A DNA stretch of 64,000 bases from Petrosia ficiformis (GCA_947044365.1 OX345640.1:1421001-1485000); one strand, 5' to 3'; counted from the first letter of the stretch, positions 32,801 through 45,379 are shown. Made by a program: numbers and translations. Notes: a model not told the origin generated them from the letters alone.

Positions 32801-35800
32801 GTTTTTAATCATGCATTCATGCCCACTCAACTTGTCTAAGCACACTCCAATTTTTTTTTAAGTGTACAATAATTAAATTACATGAATAATTAATTATGCA
32901 GCAAAATTCTCTATGCTATGCTACTACTGTTTTACTGCCGGGTGCAAAGATCCATAAGAGAAAGAAATGCCTCGGCATTTCTTTAAACATATATAGTATA
33001 TATATATTTACGTACATATGTAATACATATGTACGTAAATGCATACATACATACTATGTATGTATGTATATATGTTTGTATGTACAATGTATGTACATAT
33101 GTAAGCACATACATGTACATATGATTGTATCATGTATTTCACATACCTGAACAAGTCATTAAGTCATCATTCAATTGATATCCAGGATTACATTCACAAA
33201 CAAAACTTCCAATAGTATTTATACATCTATGATCACAGGTACTGTTATTTTCACACTCATTAATATCTGTTAGAATTATTGTTTGAATGTATGTATGTAG
33301 GTCTGCATTGGTTGATAACTTCATATGTATGTAGATGTATGTGTTTGTGTGTGCATGTGTGTATGTATATATGTGTGTGTATGTATATGTGTGTGTACCA
33401 TATATGCTCAAAGAAACACATCTCCTGAATAAGCACCTGCCTTGTTTAGACACTAGGGTGAAAGCTAAAGAAATGGTCTGAACTTAATTAAACGCCTGGG
33501 TGTGGCACATGCATCTGCAAACAGTTTGAGTTTATTCAGTTTAGTCTGGGATTTCTTATCAAGAGAGCTACAGTGAAAGTGAAAGCTAGCTATTCCAAGC
33601 AGGTAAGTCAGGATAACCACTCAAGTTGGGCATTGGCCGGCTACTATGTCGAGTGTCTGGCTGCTCTCAGTCTGCATTCATGGAAGCAACACAGTAGTTT
33701 AAACATGGTAGGTAGTTAGTTATAAGACTGATAATGATGTATATATGGAAAGTTTCAAACAGTTCCAAAATAACTTAAGAGAACAAACGCCTATCTCGAT
33801 TAAATGCCCATCTTGTTTTTAATCATGCATTCATGCCCACTCAACTTGTCTAAGCACACTCCAATTTCTTTTTAAGTGTACAATAATTAAATTACATGAA
33901 TAATTAATTATGCAGCAAAATTCTCTATGCTATGCTACTACTGTTTTACTGCCGGGTGCAAAGATCCATAAGAGAAAGAAATGCCTCGGCATTTCTTTAA
34001 ACATATATAGTATATATATATTTACGTACATATGTAATACATATGTACGTAAATGCATACATACATACTATGTATGTATGTATATATGTTTGTATGTACA
34101 ATGTATGTACATATGTAAGCACATACATGTACATATGATTGTATCATGTATTTCACATACCTGAACAAGTCATTAAGTCATCATTCAATTGATATCCAGG
34201 ATTACATTCACAAACAAAACTTCCAATAGTATTTATACATCTATGATCACAGGTACTGTTATTTTCACACTCATTAATATCTGTTAGAATTATTGTTTGA
34301 ATGTATGTATGTAGGTCTGCATTGGTTGATAACTTCATATGTATGTAGATGTATGTGTTTGTGTGTGCATGTGTGTATGTATATATGTGTGTGTATGTAT
34401 ATGTGTGTGTACCATATATGCTCAAAGAAACACATCTCCTGAATAAGCACCTGCCTTGTTTAGACACTAGGGTGAAAGCTAAAGAAATGGTCTGAACTTA
34501 ATTAAACGCCTGGGTGTGGCACATGCATCTGCAAACAGTTTGAGTTTATTCAGTTTAGTCTGGGATTTCTTATCAAGAGAGCTACAGTGAAAGTGAAAGC
34601 TAGCTATTCCAAGCAGGTAAGTCAGGATAACCACTCAAGTTGGGCATTGGCCGGCTACTATGTCGAGTGTCTGGCTGCTCTCAGTCTGCATTCATGGAAG
34701 CAACACAGTAGTTTAAACATGGTAGGTAGTTAGTAATAAGATTGATAATGATGTATATATGGAAAGTTTCAAACAGTTCCAAAATAACTTAAGAGAACAA
34801 ACGCCTATCTCGATTAAATGCCCATCTTGTTTTTAATCATGCATTCATGCCCACTCAACTTGTCTAAGCACACTCCAATTTCTTTTTAAGTGTACAATAA
34901 TTAAATTACATGAATAATTAATTATGCAGCAAAATTCTCTATGCTATGCTACTACTGTTTTACTGCCGGGTGCAAAGATCCATAAGAGAAAGAAATGCCT
35001 CGGCATTTCTTTAAACATATATAGTATATATATATTTACGTACATATGTAATACATATGTACGTAAATGCATACATACATACTATGTATGTATGTATATA
35101 TGTTTGTATGTACAATGTATGTACATATGTAAGCACATACATGTACATATGATTGTATCATGTATTTCACATACCTGAACAAGTCATTAAGTGATCATTC
35201 AATTGATATCCAGGATTACATTCACAAACAAAACTTCCAATAGTATTTATACATCTATGATCACAGGTACTGTTATTTTCACACTCATTAATATCTGTTA
35301 GAATTATTGTTTGAATGTATGTATGTAGGTCTGCATTGGTTGATAACTTCATATGTATGTAGATGTATGTGTTTGTGTGTGCATGTGTGTATGTATATAT
35401 GTGTGTGTATGTATATGTGTGTGTACCATATATGCTCAAAGAAACACATCTCCTGAATAAGCACCTGCCTTGTTTAGACACTAGGGTGAAAGCTAAAGAA
35501 ATGGTCTGAACTTAATTAAACGCCTGGGTGTGGCACGTGCATCTGCAAACAGTTTGAGTTTATTCAGTTTAGTCTGGGATTTCTTATCAAGAGAGCTACA
35601 GTGAAAGTGAAAGCTAGCTATTCCAAGCAGGTAAGTCAGGATAACCACTCAAGTTGGGCATTGGCCGGCTACTATGTCGAGTGTCTGGCTGCTCTCAGTC
35701 TGCATTCATGGAAGCAACACAGTAGTTTAAACATGGTAGGTAGTTAGTAATAAGATTGATAATGATGTGTATATGGAAAGTTTCAAACAGTTCCAAAATA

Positions 35801-38800
35801 ATTTAAGAAAACAAACGCCTATCTCGAATAAATGCCCATCTTGTTTTTAATCATGCATTCATGCCCACTCAACTTGTCTAAGCACACTCCAATTTCTTTT
35901 TAAGTGTACAATAATTAAATTACATGAATAATTAATTATGCAGCAAAATTCTCTATGCTATGCTACTACTGTTTTACTGCCGGGTGCAAAGATCCGTAAG
36001 AGAAAGAAATGCCTCGGCATTTCTTTAAACATATATGGTATATATATATTTACATACATATGTAATACATATGTACGTAAATGCATACATACATACTATG
36101 TATGTATGTATATATGTTTGTATGTACAATGTATGTACATATGTAAGCACATACATGTACATATGATTGTATCATGTATTTCACATACCTGAACAAGTCA
36201 TTAAGTCATCATTCAATTGATATCCAGGATTACATTCACACATAAAACTTCCAATAGTGTTTGTACATATCTGATTACATCTGTTTAGATTGTCATAGAG
36301 AACTTCTTCAATATCTATAAAAATACATGTATTGGGTTACACATTGTGTAACTACATATGTATTAGTTAAAGCACCAGTGCGAATACTGTAAGGGAAATA
36401 CAGCATGAGGGGGGTGGGGTCGAGAACCTCATACACTGACATATAGCACATGTCTATGCAGACATTATACACCCCCAGTGCTATATTTTCTAGTACAGTA
36501 TGAGCAAAACTAGTGCTTTAAATGCGATGGAGGCTTAATGTTCTTCTAATGTTGTGAACAACATCTGGAAAATATAAATTCGGATGTGGTAACAAGTGTT
36601 CTATATATAGAAAATATAGAACTGTCGGTACCACTGTAAACAGAAGCAACAATAATAAGAACAGTAGTGGAATGAAATAGGATAACAGGGTTTCATATAA
36701 TGGGGAGGTGGCCTTTGGATTCCCACTTCACTTCCTCCAGCCAAAAAAAATTCTAATTTTCTGTACTCAGACCCTATACACTTGTTAAATCTTGGTATTA
36801 CACCCCATATGCTAATGTTCATCAGGTTACTTGTTGCATTGTGTGATATATTGTATAGTGTCAGTATGTAAATGTTTAACTTACAATTACTAATGTTACA
36901 CTGTAATTGTTCTTGAATACCAATGGATGCAAAAGCAAACACACCCGGACATCCTACATTACTCTCTCTACTAATATGAAGATTCCTATTGGTAAGTACT
37001 CCGTAAACACTACTGCAGGATGCATCATCCGAACTAAAAAGTTCTACTTGTGCAGTTTCAAATGATAAGAACAAGAAAAAGAAACTAGGTAGACTATCCC
37101 TGATGAATTGAAATGTAATTCTCTGCAAAAAAAAAGGTCCATTGTGTGTGTGTGTAAGAAAATAGGTAAAATACAAATACTCTACTTCATTAACATTATA
37201 ATTAAAGACAGTACAGTGTGTGTATGTGTGTGTGCAAACAAGGTGTTTTTTATTTGCTAATTTTGGGTTAAAACTGTCAAATTATAATTCGCCAATTAGT
37301 TTACAAATGCACATGTGCATTCCAAGAACAATCAGGAGTATAGAACAACCAGCTGATATCTTCTTTGGAATGTGTCCAACGAGAAGTAGTAGTCTCCATT
37401 TCTCAGTTCTCACAATCTCACAATCTCACCTTCCACTACTAAGTATTTCCAGTGATAAGGAATAGGATGAGATTTAATGGCTAATCGTCTAAATTTAATT
37501 CATCAATACTCAATATTTAATACTATCAATATTTCCACTATTATGTGTCAATATTTCTACATACACAGTGTACATGCACATTTGTGAACTAATTGGAGCA
37601 TTTTAATTGAACCCAAAACCACCAAATAAAAAACACCATCAATTTTTCCACATACAGGTAAAATCTTAACTAAAAAAATTACTTCACTATTATTAGAGCA
37701 GCAATATCCAACATGGTCCCATGTTACAATCAACACTTCTTCAAAAGGTAAGATTATCAGTCCAGTAACACTAGCTATTTCAACATTGAATCTCTCAATA
37801 ACTTCAGTATCACTAGTTACTCTATACCACACAGAACCACAATATTGTGTATCTTGGACAGCACAGGGTGGAGGAATTAGTGGAAAAAGTTGTGGACAAT
37901 TGTTATCATTAAAGACAAGGTCACCAGTGTTGATCAACTACATAATTTATAAATATAGAATAATTATGTTAATAAAAGTATTATATCTGATTTCAATAAT
38001 TAAAGGCTAGTGGATGTATCATAGTCAAGCTAACCAGAGTACATAATCAACTACACACAAACATATAGTATAGATAGAGTGGGGTTCATACAGGGGGAAA
38101 CCTGGGATTCCTCATAACACCCACCTCCCCTTCCGTCACCGAGGCCAGTCCCTCCTAACATCATGAGAATTTTACTACTAGTAAATCTCATTCAAGATTA
38201 TTCTTACATATTACCCATATAGAATAAGAAAGTGCACTGAAGTGAGTAAAAGATGGTGGTGCATTTATGAATGCCAATTGGGATCCCCTCTCTCAAACTA
38301 AAATCCTGTATGAAACCCAGAGCTATATCTGATTTACATGATTAGCATCTATCAAAATCAAACCCATCAGAGCACATAATTGCATATCAAACTTACAAAT
38401 ACTTCATAAAATGGAGATACATTCAAATTCTGCATTAAGTCACTTGAGTGATTGAGAGAGATGTTAAACAGTGTATCTTGAGCTTCAATACCAAAGGGAT
38501 AAAAATTGTTCACTCGATTGCCACACTCATTGAGATCTATCAAAAAATATATGTATATATGTATATATTATGTATGTATGTATGTATGTATGTATGAATG
38601 TATAGTTTAATTTCATAAATTTAATACATGATACTCAATAACGCAGCAGTGGTTTGATCTGAGGTGATGGTTAACATGAATGACCTTAGTTCAATGAACT
38701 TGCATTGTGTATATGATAACTCACCAATTGTGAAAGGTGTGACACAAAAGCTACTGTTATCAAACGCAAAATTATATCGATATTCATAGGTACCAGCAAG

Positions 38801-39021
38801 ACTAGGCTGGAAACTCTTGATCTCAAAATGAGCAGTATCATTATGAATAACACAAATATCACTATCATTACAAACAGCAATATCAAAGACACCATTACTC
38901 TCTTTGTAGAGATTGAATGAAACAAGTTCAGAGTGCTCAACAATGATATCAAAGGAATCACCAATATTAGCATGTATGATGTCACTTGAAGGTAAATCAT
39001 TGTAACACGAGGAATTGCATG
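26312..39021 (-). CDS. RTK-array gene 3: Ig-like/NIDO/EGF receptor tyrosine kinase, most intact copy
   Basis: All recognised exons have usable splice sites and open frames. Order: Ig-like 38725-39021; NIDO-B 38397-38536, 37683-37937 and 36885-37122; EGF 36189-36314, 35175-35294, 34161-34280, 33147-33266 and 32005-32124; NIDO-A 31236-31399, 30638-30913 and 30100-30376; EGF 29608-29712; TM 29249-29387; juxtamembrane 28647-28693 and 28458-28586; kinase 27825-27908, 27384-27714, 26709-26868, 26511-26653 and 26312-26459 (stop TGA). It is predicted to be a single-pass receptor with a MET/AXL-like kinase. It differs from gene 2 by five rather than two EGFs between the NIDO modules and by having no half-EGF. 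The first exon with the start codon is not identified. Confidence 0.9.
28711..29197. mobile_element. 450-bp inverted-repeat element (family copy 1)
   Basis: Inserted between the juxtamembrane and TM exons of gene 3; genes 2 and 4 lack it there. One end has ATCCCTATGATTGCTTT and the other AAAGCAATTATAGGGAT followed by a GGCCCTACGGGCC hairpin. The inside contains a CG-rich GAGCGCGCGTTCTTTTACGCGCC motif. Two copies in opposite orientation lie at 53191-53625 and 56962-57425. No coding region; likely a non-autonomous DNA transposon. It includes a perfect (AT)n tract at 29109-29145. Confidence 0.8.
29249..29387 (-). CDS. Transmembrane exon (gene 3)
   Basis: A 139-nt exon, phase 1 to 2. Acidic/threonine-rich lead ([11 protein letters not shown]), then a hydrophobic helix of about 24 residues, then KRRRNK. 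Same function as 14558-14681. Confidence 0.9.
29400..29500. repeat. (GTAT)n/(GT)n microsatellite
   Basis: Tract between the TM and first EGF exon of gene 3. It includes a GTGTGTGTGTGT run. It is the empty-site counterpart of the TE-laden intron in gene 4. Confidence 0.93.
29608..29712 (-). CDS. EGF exon with DRCC start (gene 3)
   Basis: A 105-nt phase 1-1 exon with six cysteines, beginning [10 protein letters not shown]; the only EGF between NIDO-A and the membrane in gene 3. Confidence 0.85.
29745..30058. repeat. Compound (GTAT)n-(ATAC)n-(GTAT)n palindromic tract
   Basis: GTAT repeats at 29745-29775 switch to their complement (29777-29930, about 38 units), then back to GTAT until about 30058. 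The arms are self-complementary over more than 100 bp and could extrude a cruciform. Such tracts also make assembly unreliable. Confidence 0.9.
30100..31399 (-). CDS. NIDO-A module (gene 3)
   Basis: Exons 31236-31399, 30638-30913 and 30100-30376. It has [30 protein letters not shown] strand, [24 protein letters not shown] and [10 protein letters not shown] with ESNLGCPG. All phases match the sister modules. Full-length NIDO with no visible defects. Confidence 0.92.
32005..32124 (-). CDS. EGF exon, diverged unit of the gene 3 EGF array
   Basis: A 120-nt phase 1-1 exon (DINECENN start, six cysteines). It heads a 1142-bp unit related to, but more diverged than, the following 1014-bp units. Confidence 0.87.
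32200..32440. repeat. 120-bp tandem duplication in gene 3 intron
   Basis: The segment with ATGCTTAAAGAAATGCATCC and GCCGGGTGAAAGCTAAAG occurs twice with a 120-bp period (32200-32319 and 32320-32439). It explains why this unit is longer than the 1014-bp units. Confidence 0.9.
33147..33266 (-). CDS. EGF exon, array unit 1 (gene 3)
   Basis: A 120-nt phase 1-1 exon, DINECENN start, six cysteines, GTATGT donor and AACAG acceptor. Same protein as the next unit. Confidence 0.88.
34161..34280 (-). CDS. EGF exon, array unit 2 (gene 3)
   Basis: Exact copy of unit 1 at +1014 bp; intact splice sites and six cysteines. Confidence 0.88.
35175..35294 (-). CDS. EGF exon, array unit 3 (gene 3)
   Basis: Copy at a further +1014 bp with one coding change, giving LNDHLM instead of LNDDLM. 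All six cysteines and splice sites intact. Confidence 0.88.
36189..36314 (-). CDS. Five-cysteine EGF exon after NIDO-B (gene 3)
   Basis: A 126-nt phase 1-1 exon beginning [13 protein letters not shown]. It has five cysteines, matching 20665-20769 in gene 2. It is the N-terminal member of the five-EGF run. Confidence 0.82.
36885..38536 (-). CDS. NIDO-B module (gene 3)
   Basis: Exons 38397-38536, 37683-37937 and 36885-37122, phases 1-0, 0-0 and 0-1. It begins [16 protein letters not shown] and carries [41 protein letters not shown] and ESNVGCPG. The middle exon is 3 nt shorter than in gene 2 and differs at the strand before EEVLIVTW. Fully open. Confidence 0.87.
38725..39021 (-). CDS. Ig-like domain exon (gene 3)
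   Basis: A 297-nt phase 1-1 exon, with [22 protein letters not shown] and AGTYEYRY. Compared with genes 1 and 2, two cysteine-related changes are visible (FQPSL in place of FQPCL). Confidence 0.76.
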
Positions 39022-39971
39022 CTAATGGGAAAATAAAGGAATGACAATAATTATTGAATTCCATATTCGTTCATGAAAATATCCATCACAAAACATCCCA
39101 ACATCAATCCTTCACAACCTTTTTTATTTTTTATTCAATATTTGGACTTTTGTGAAATACAACATCAGTGTTTCAGTTTACAGTAGGGGCTATGTCCTTC
39201 AAACCTACTGTCCACACCCTCAATCCAACAGTGATGAAGATTATCCTCCTCCTTTCTTTTACCACATATTCTGAACATGGTTTCTCAAAGCCTTGCTTAT
39301 CCACTGTTATTATGGGTTTACAATCCTTCCTGTTGCCAGGTTATAGCATGGTCAATTGGACAAATATTGAGAGAAATTACTCTATGTTGAGGTGGTAATT
39401 GTAATTGGCTTTTTAAGTAATATGTTCATTACAGCAACACTGACTTGGCCAGTAATAGTAATAGTAACATTCCAAAAACAAAACTTTCAAAGTTGCAAAG
39501 AACAGTGTAAATTTAAATTGTCATGAAGCTGATGCCATAACAAATACTTAATATAATAATTACCTAGCCTATTACCTATTAGAATAATCAAAGCATGCAG
39601 GTTGCAGGTTTTCAAGAAATTTCATCCATTTGTTACAAGTGACATGAAACATGATTTACCATATAGCCCTACATTTTCGTGGGTAAAAGTTTCGCTTTTT
39701 GATGATATTCAACTATTTCATGATAAAATGTTTGCATTCACCAAAAATGCTGACATGATTTTCGTGGTCTGTCAGTTTTCGTGAAATTTATAACCTGCGA
39801 ATATGTAGGCCTTTTTGGTTTTAAATGGGAAGAATAACAATAAGACTTAAGTAAATGTTATGGCATGACCATAAACTTTAAACCTTTGCAATTGTAATAA
39901 CCAATCAATCTGTTATTTTAACAATTTTGTTTTTGCAGTGAATCTACTGATTTTTAATGTAATAGCAAATG

Positions 39972-40280
39972 TAATATATTACATTGACTTAGGAGGTATT
40001 AGTAATAGTAATATATTACATTGACTTAGGAGGTATTAGTAATAGTAATATATTACATTGACTTATGAGGTATTAGTAATAGTAATATATTACATTGACT
40101 TAGGAGGTATTAGTAATAGTAATATATTACATTGACTTATGAGGTATTAGTAATAGTAATATATTACATTGACTTATGAGGTATTAGTGATAGTAATATA
40201 TTACATTGACTTATGAGGTATTAGTAATAGTAATATATTACATTGACTTATGAGGTATTAGTGATAGTAATATATTACAA
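39972..40280. repeat. 37-bp minisatellite, about eight copies
   Basis: Unit contains AATATATTACATTGACTTA followed by G/T-GAGGTATTAG and TAATAGT. The units differ only at one or two positions. The other spacers have a single related unit near 9530-9570 and 23640-23680. Confidence 0.93.
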
Positions 40281-40932
40281 GCTAAGGTAATAGTAATAGT
40301 AATAGTAATACACTATTAAAATGAATGGGTTATTTTAACTCTCTTTTGAGTTTCATTCCTTTTGAGACTATTAAATCAATACTGCTTTCTTGTCTAGCTA
40401 GGTAATACTTACAAATATAGTAATTTATTTCTTTTGATATTGATCAATATTGACTAGTATATAAAGTACATGCCATAACAAAGAATGATAATAAAAACAA
40501 TACAGTGTACAAGTACATTAAACTAAATCCCACATAAATGTGCTAATTTTTCAAATATCTGTGGAGTACATCACATGTTTTTTACTATTATAAGTACAAA
40601 TTCATGTACATATTAATTAGTGGAATGAGCTAGTAACATCTGTTGTTTTCGCAGATGTTACAATTTGGAATTTTAACAATTCACCATGCACAGGTTGTAT
40701 GTACCTATAATACTATGCCATGTATATAGCTACATTGTATTAATATTATGTTTGTTACTATATGATTTATTATAACATGTAACTTTATACTAGTCAATAT
40801 AGATTGAGATCAAATGAACTGTGACTTGTAAAATTAATATTACCTAGCAGGAAAAATAAATCAGCATGGATGGAGGAAAATATAATTGCATTGAAACTCC
40901 TGTAGCCAACTGAAGGTTAAAATAACCTATTG

Positions 40933-41210
40933 CTTTTTACAGTGTAGTAATATAGCACATTGCATTGTAACTGATCCCATGTGGAGGGGACAATATTGTT
41001 GCTTTTTACAGTGTAGTAATATAGCACATTGCATTGTAACTGATCCCATGTGGAGGGGACAATATTGTTGCTATTTACAGTGTAGTAATATAGCACATTG
41101 CATTGTAACTGATCCCATGTGGAGGGGACAATATTGTTGCTATTTACAGTGTAGTAATATAGCACATTGCATTGTAATTGATTCCATGTCTGCTCACCGG
41201 AGGGGACAAT
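40933..41210. repeat. 69-bp minisatellite, about four copies
   Basis: Units hold AGTGTAGTAATATAGCACAT, TGCATTGTAACTGATCCCAT and GTGGAGGGGACAATATTG. Because 69 is divisible by three, both strands give long repetitive open frames; these are not considered genes. A single related unit occurs in the other spacers near 9900-9965 and 24035-24095. Confidence 0.92.
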
Positions 41211-42027
41211 ATTGTCTGAGGGGGACAAAAGTCCATGTTTGGGGAATATTTATTCACTCTCACACTGGGACTAGACATATATACAATCCAATAAAATTAT
41301 TGTGAAGAATTTTAAGTAAAGGATGTGGAAATGTCTTGAGATTATCACCTTAACATTTAGCCTTATACCCAGGCTCTGATGGTGGAGAAAAAGAGCTTGG
41401 ATTCAACTGTGCACAATTAAAACGTGCAAAAGAATATGTGGTCACTAAAGGGTGTGTCAGTTTGTAGTACACACCAAGATCTGCTCGTAGTTTGGAATGA
41501 GATCGTTGAATCAAAACTAGCTATATTGACTACCTATTTTCAGCTAAACGAAACGAAAAGATTACGATAGTTTCCTGGTTGCTTCAGATATCTGGGAACT
41601 AAAAAGCTATTTAGTGCATTCACAAACAGTGAATCCAGGCTCTTTTTCTCTGTCATCTTGATAAAGAGCCTGAGTACGAAACTACATAAAATTGAGCAAC
41701 AAGATATAAAAAGAAATGATCACTTACATTCATTACTCCCAAAGGTACAGTTAATACTGATAGATTCACTGGGTTGCATCAACAGGAAGATCACTAATCC
41801 ACATCACAATTCGTGTTCAGACAATCGGATGGATGGAGAGACAAACAGACATGAATGGAAAATAAGTGAATAAAGTACAATGATTACAGGACTTCCCTAA
41901 CTAACCAGTTATCACAAAGAATGGCCTGGGTTCAAAATATTTTAGTAAAGACATCATGGACTCAGAAGAAATTAACTTGCCTGAACTATTGAATTTGCTG
42001 CAGCAAAGGTATTATATGAATTCACGA

Positions 42028-42335
42028 AAACAGTAATATAGCATATAAAACAGATGTTACTTACTCATGCATTTCGGAGTAATTGTAAACAGTAATATAG
42101 TGTATAAAACATGTAGTATTATAGGTATAACCCCATTCTATAGTTCCTCTGAAAACCACAGATGTTACTCACTCATTTTGGAGTAATTGTAAACAGTAAT
42201 ATAGTTTATAAAATAGTATTATAGGTATAATCCCATTCTATAGTTCCTCTGAAAACTACAGATATCATTTTGGAGTAATTATAAACAGTAATATAGTGTA
42301 TAAAACATGTAGTATTATAGGTATAACCTGTGATG
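42028..42335. repeat. About 100-bp degenerate tandem repeat, three copies
   Basis: Repeats of AAACAGTAATATAGTGTATA followed by AGTATTATAGGTATAACCCC and CATTCTATAGTTCCTCTGAA. Confidence 0.85.
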
Positions 42336-42789
42336 TATTATTTAAACACTCCCATTCTTTATTATGTCATGTACTTTATATACTAGTCAAAATGAAAACA
42401 ATAAATAAACAATATACCTGGTAAGAAAAGAATCAGTAATTGATTTATAATAGCCTCAGGAGCTTATTATTAATATAGTATTGAAATATAAAATCAAATG
42501 AGGGTTAAAATAACTCATCAATACACTGGCAAGCCATATGTATATATATAGAAACTGCAGCTTATAATCATAATTCTTACTTGCATCTCCCAGTAAACAA
42601 TAATTTACATAATTCTAGTAGATATTACACAAAAATGTGACACTAAAAATGGATAGCAACTGTTGCTAAGTGCTAATTGGATAATAGTTCATATGAAAAG
42701 GGGTCTATAACTAATATTCCTATGGTAATCCTGCCCGTAAATGCTCCTCATTATTTGTTCATAGTTCATTTCATTACCTATTTACTAAT

Positions 42790-42925
42790 CACGAGTGATA
42801 TTACACTGATCATGAGTAAGTATTATACTGATGATCATTAGTGGCAATGTACTAATCATGAATGGTAATGTACTAATCATGATATTATATTAATCATGAG
42901 TTGTAACTTACTGATGATCAAGAGT
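42790..42925. repeat. Short degenerate repeats around ACTAATCATGA
   Basis: Six or more copies of TAATCATGA or TGATGATCA-like words separated by 15-30 bp. No function recognised. Confidence 0.6.
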
Positions 42926-43163
42926 ATTTCTATTACAATTATTAGTTTCGATACAGCAGTGCACTGTATTTCAGAGATATTTACTTTTGACAGTCATAGT
43001 AAAATATTTACAGGCAGACAATAGTATACATGAATATTTACAGTATACATGATTATAATATACAGTAAATAAATGCAAAAATATAATGAACAAAAAAAAA
43101 TTGTTAATCTGAGAAAACCATTTATATTGATGCTGTCTCCATTTTCTAAAACCACAAGTTTAG

Positions 43164-44911
43164 TTACTTCATCCCACGTCCAGCCATAGGTTGACGTATA
43201 ACTTTTAGACCACGGCCCCTGCCACACCCCATACCCATATTATGAATCCCAGTTGAGACTTCGGTAACCCCACGAGAGAATGTACGATGAGAAGGATTTA
43301 GATTTGGTGATTTTATAATTCCTACAGGTTGCTCTGGCTGCTCAGGAAGATGTCTTGGAGTGATAGAGACTTTCAGTTTTGGACATAAGTGATCTGATAT
43401 AACATAACTACATGGGACAAAATAAGACATGATGATGACATTATTAAGCATAATATGATATGATGACACAATAGGATATGATAATGATATCACTTGGACC
43501 TAAGCCAAATAATACAAACACACACGTATACATGCACGCACCCACACACACACACACACACACACCTATATATATTAACTGCTCCCAGAGAACAGAATTT
43601 GATCTCCCGATGTTCGTGCCAACCACATCGAGTTCCAATCTCGTAATCATAAACTGAAGTTCTGTTACTTGATAGAGGGTAAGAGATGAACCATGCCTAA
43701 CAATGCTGGAGTCTCTGGAGTTAATTGACTCACTATACAAATCTACAAGCATTATCAATGTCTCTAACTCAAAAATATTTTCAATGAATGAAGGAACACC
43801 TAGTTAAAATAATTATATGCATGTATGTACTTGTGCATGTATGTATGTATGTCTGTATGTATGCATTGTTTGTATGTATGTATGTATGTATGTATGTATG
43901 TATGTATGTATGTATGTATGTACATGTATGTGTGTATGTATGTACATACATTTCATGTATTTATATGCTTACCAGCTTTGTCATATAGCCATTCCAAACA
44001 GAATTGCACACTCTCAACATTTTCACACTATAAATTGTTTAAAAAAATTCATTAAATATATTCACATATATAAATACTCCACTGAAATGTATATTATGGA
44101 TTTATGATTTAACATTACAGCTAGTGTCAATCACTGTGGTACCCAAGCTGGGGTGCTTTAATGTGTGCAATAATTGTGTAAGAAGTTGAAATTAATTCGT
44201 AACTACTCCTAGGTATTTCACTGAGTGGCCTCGCTATTCACATAATCTGTATAGTAAATCAAGGTTAATACATGTAACTCAATAATGAAGCAATGGATTA
44301 AAAGTCATTAAATAAGACGGGAAGGATAATGATATGAAAGTAGTGCAGGAAAAAAGATTGTTGGTCTAAAGTTACAAAACATTCTCTGAGGTCACGGTGG
44401 ACATGAATGTGATGATATTACTATTATAATGATATATAAAATCAATTTTGAGGTCATCATAAGCATGAACACATTACTTTTGCTATACACCATATGGATA
44501 CCAAAATTAGTAATTAGTTAGCTCTCTGGAGAATATTGAGCATTTAAAAGAAAGTGTAGTATTATTTCCAAAGTGACTGATTGCCTCATCCATGGTCATA
44601 TTTATATTAAGTTATTCCTGCCAGCAGGGGTGTGGAAACATTGAGCCAACTGCCTGACATTTTGACCTATTTTTAACACTCTTGTCCTGCTCCATATATA
44701 CAGTTCAGTTTTAATTTACCGGACATTCACTAAATTTATCAGACAATATGCTGCATGACTGGCTATTTCAACACCACTGCCTGCCAGATTTCCCAGCTTA
44801 ACTTTCATCCCCTTTTATTTACCTTTGCAAAGAGTAACAGAATTGATGCACTTGCTCCTTCCGATCCTGAGCTGACAAATGTTTGTAGCTGACTTAAAAT
44901 ATCTCGATAAA
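43164..44911 (-). other. Possible exons of an unrelated minus-strand gene or relic
   Basis: Two stretches look exon-like. 43164-43393 follows an ATATCAG acceptor and reads DHLCPKLKVSITPRHLPEQP then an RG-rich end (GCGRGRGLKVIRQP, AGRGMK, stop). 44823-44911 lies between a GTTAAAG acceptor and GTAAAT donor and reads YRDILSQLQTFVSSGSEGAS. I cannot connect them in frame with confidence and recognise no family. This material is absent from the other two spacers. Confidence 0.25.
43806..43945. repeat. (GTAT)n microsatellite
   Basis: GTAT tract with GCAT variants, about 140 bp. Confidence 0.93.
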
Positions 44912-45379
44912 CTTTAACAGCAAGTTCAAATTAAACCCTTCTACTGGTATGTTGTGTGTACGATCACTCTGACTCTGAGCCTCATACCGATACCCAATAG
45001 GAATGGGACCTGGATTAATGATATTACACAAGTTGTACAAAGATGTTTATAATAATACTGAATTCTATGTGTATTTTACTATTATACTGAAAAACAAACA
45101 TTTATTGCATAAATGACAAAATCTCACCCAGCACTAAAGCGAACTAGGGCTGGGAAAAAGTTTCAAATGTTTGAACCTTCATTCGTTTGCTGTGAATTCG
45201 AATAAAATAAAAATTGGCCAAAATGACACTTTTAGTTAGTTAACTAAACCAAAACCCTTTTAGTTAGCCTAAAATTACCTTTCTTAATTAAACTACAACT
45301 AAACTAAAAGTTTGAGAAACTAGACATACTCAGTATAACTATAACTAAATGTGGTCATTATTGTCAAACTAAAACAACA

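Larger units (their letters stand above)
33147..36188. repeat. Three tandem 1014-bp units, each with one EGF exon
   Basis: Units 33147-34160, 34161-35174 and 35175-36188 are nearly identical at a constant period of 1014 bp. Each holds an EGF exon followed (plus sense) by intron with GT-rich tract and palindromes (for example 33007-33042 and the AAGAAATGCCTCGGCATTTCTT hairpin type near 32963 and its copies). Part of the unit is similar to the inside of the piggyBac-type MITE at 15818-16431 (AAGCAGGTAAGTC to AACACAGTAGTTTAAAC). Confidence 0.95.

Noticed and set aside
32896..33150. 84-codon plus-strand frame repeated four times at 1014-bp spacing
   Set aside because: Intronic part of the EGF tandem unit, ending in microsatellite-like sequence and antisense of the EGF exon. 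No independent support.
33147..36188. Regularly spaced repeats considered as a CRISPR-like array
   Set aside because: Units are about 1 kb, contain exons and introns, and have no short repeat/spacer alternation.
40917..41305. Repetitive frames on both strands with 23-residue periods
   Set aside because: Product of a 69-bp minisatellite; a period divisible by three keeps any frame open.
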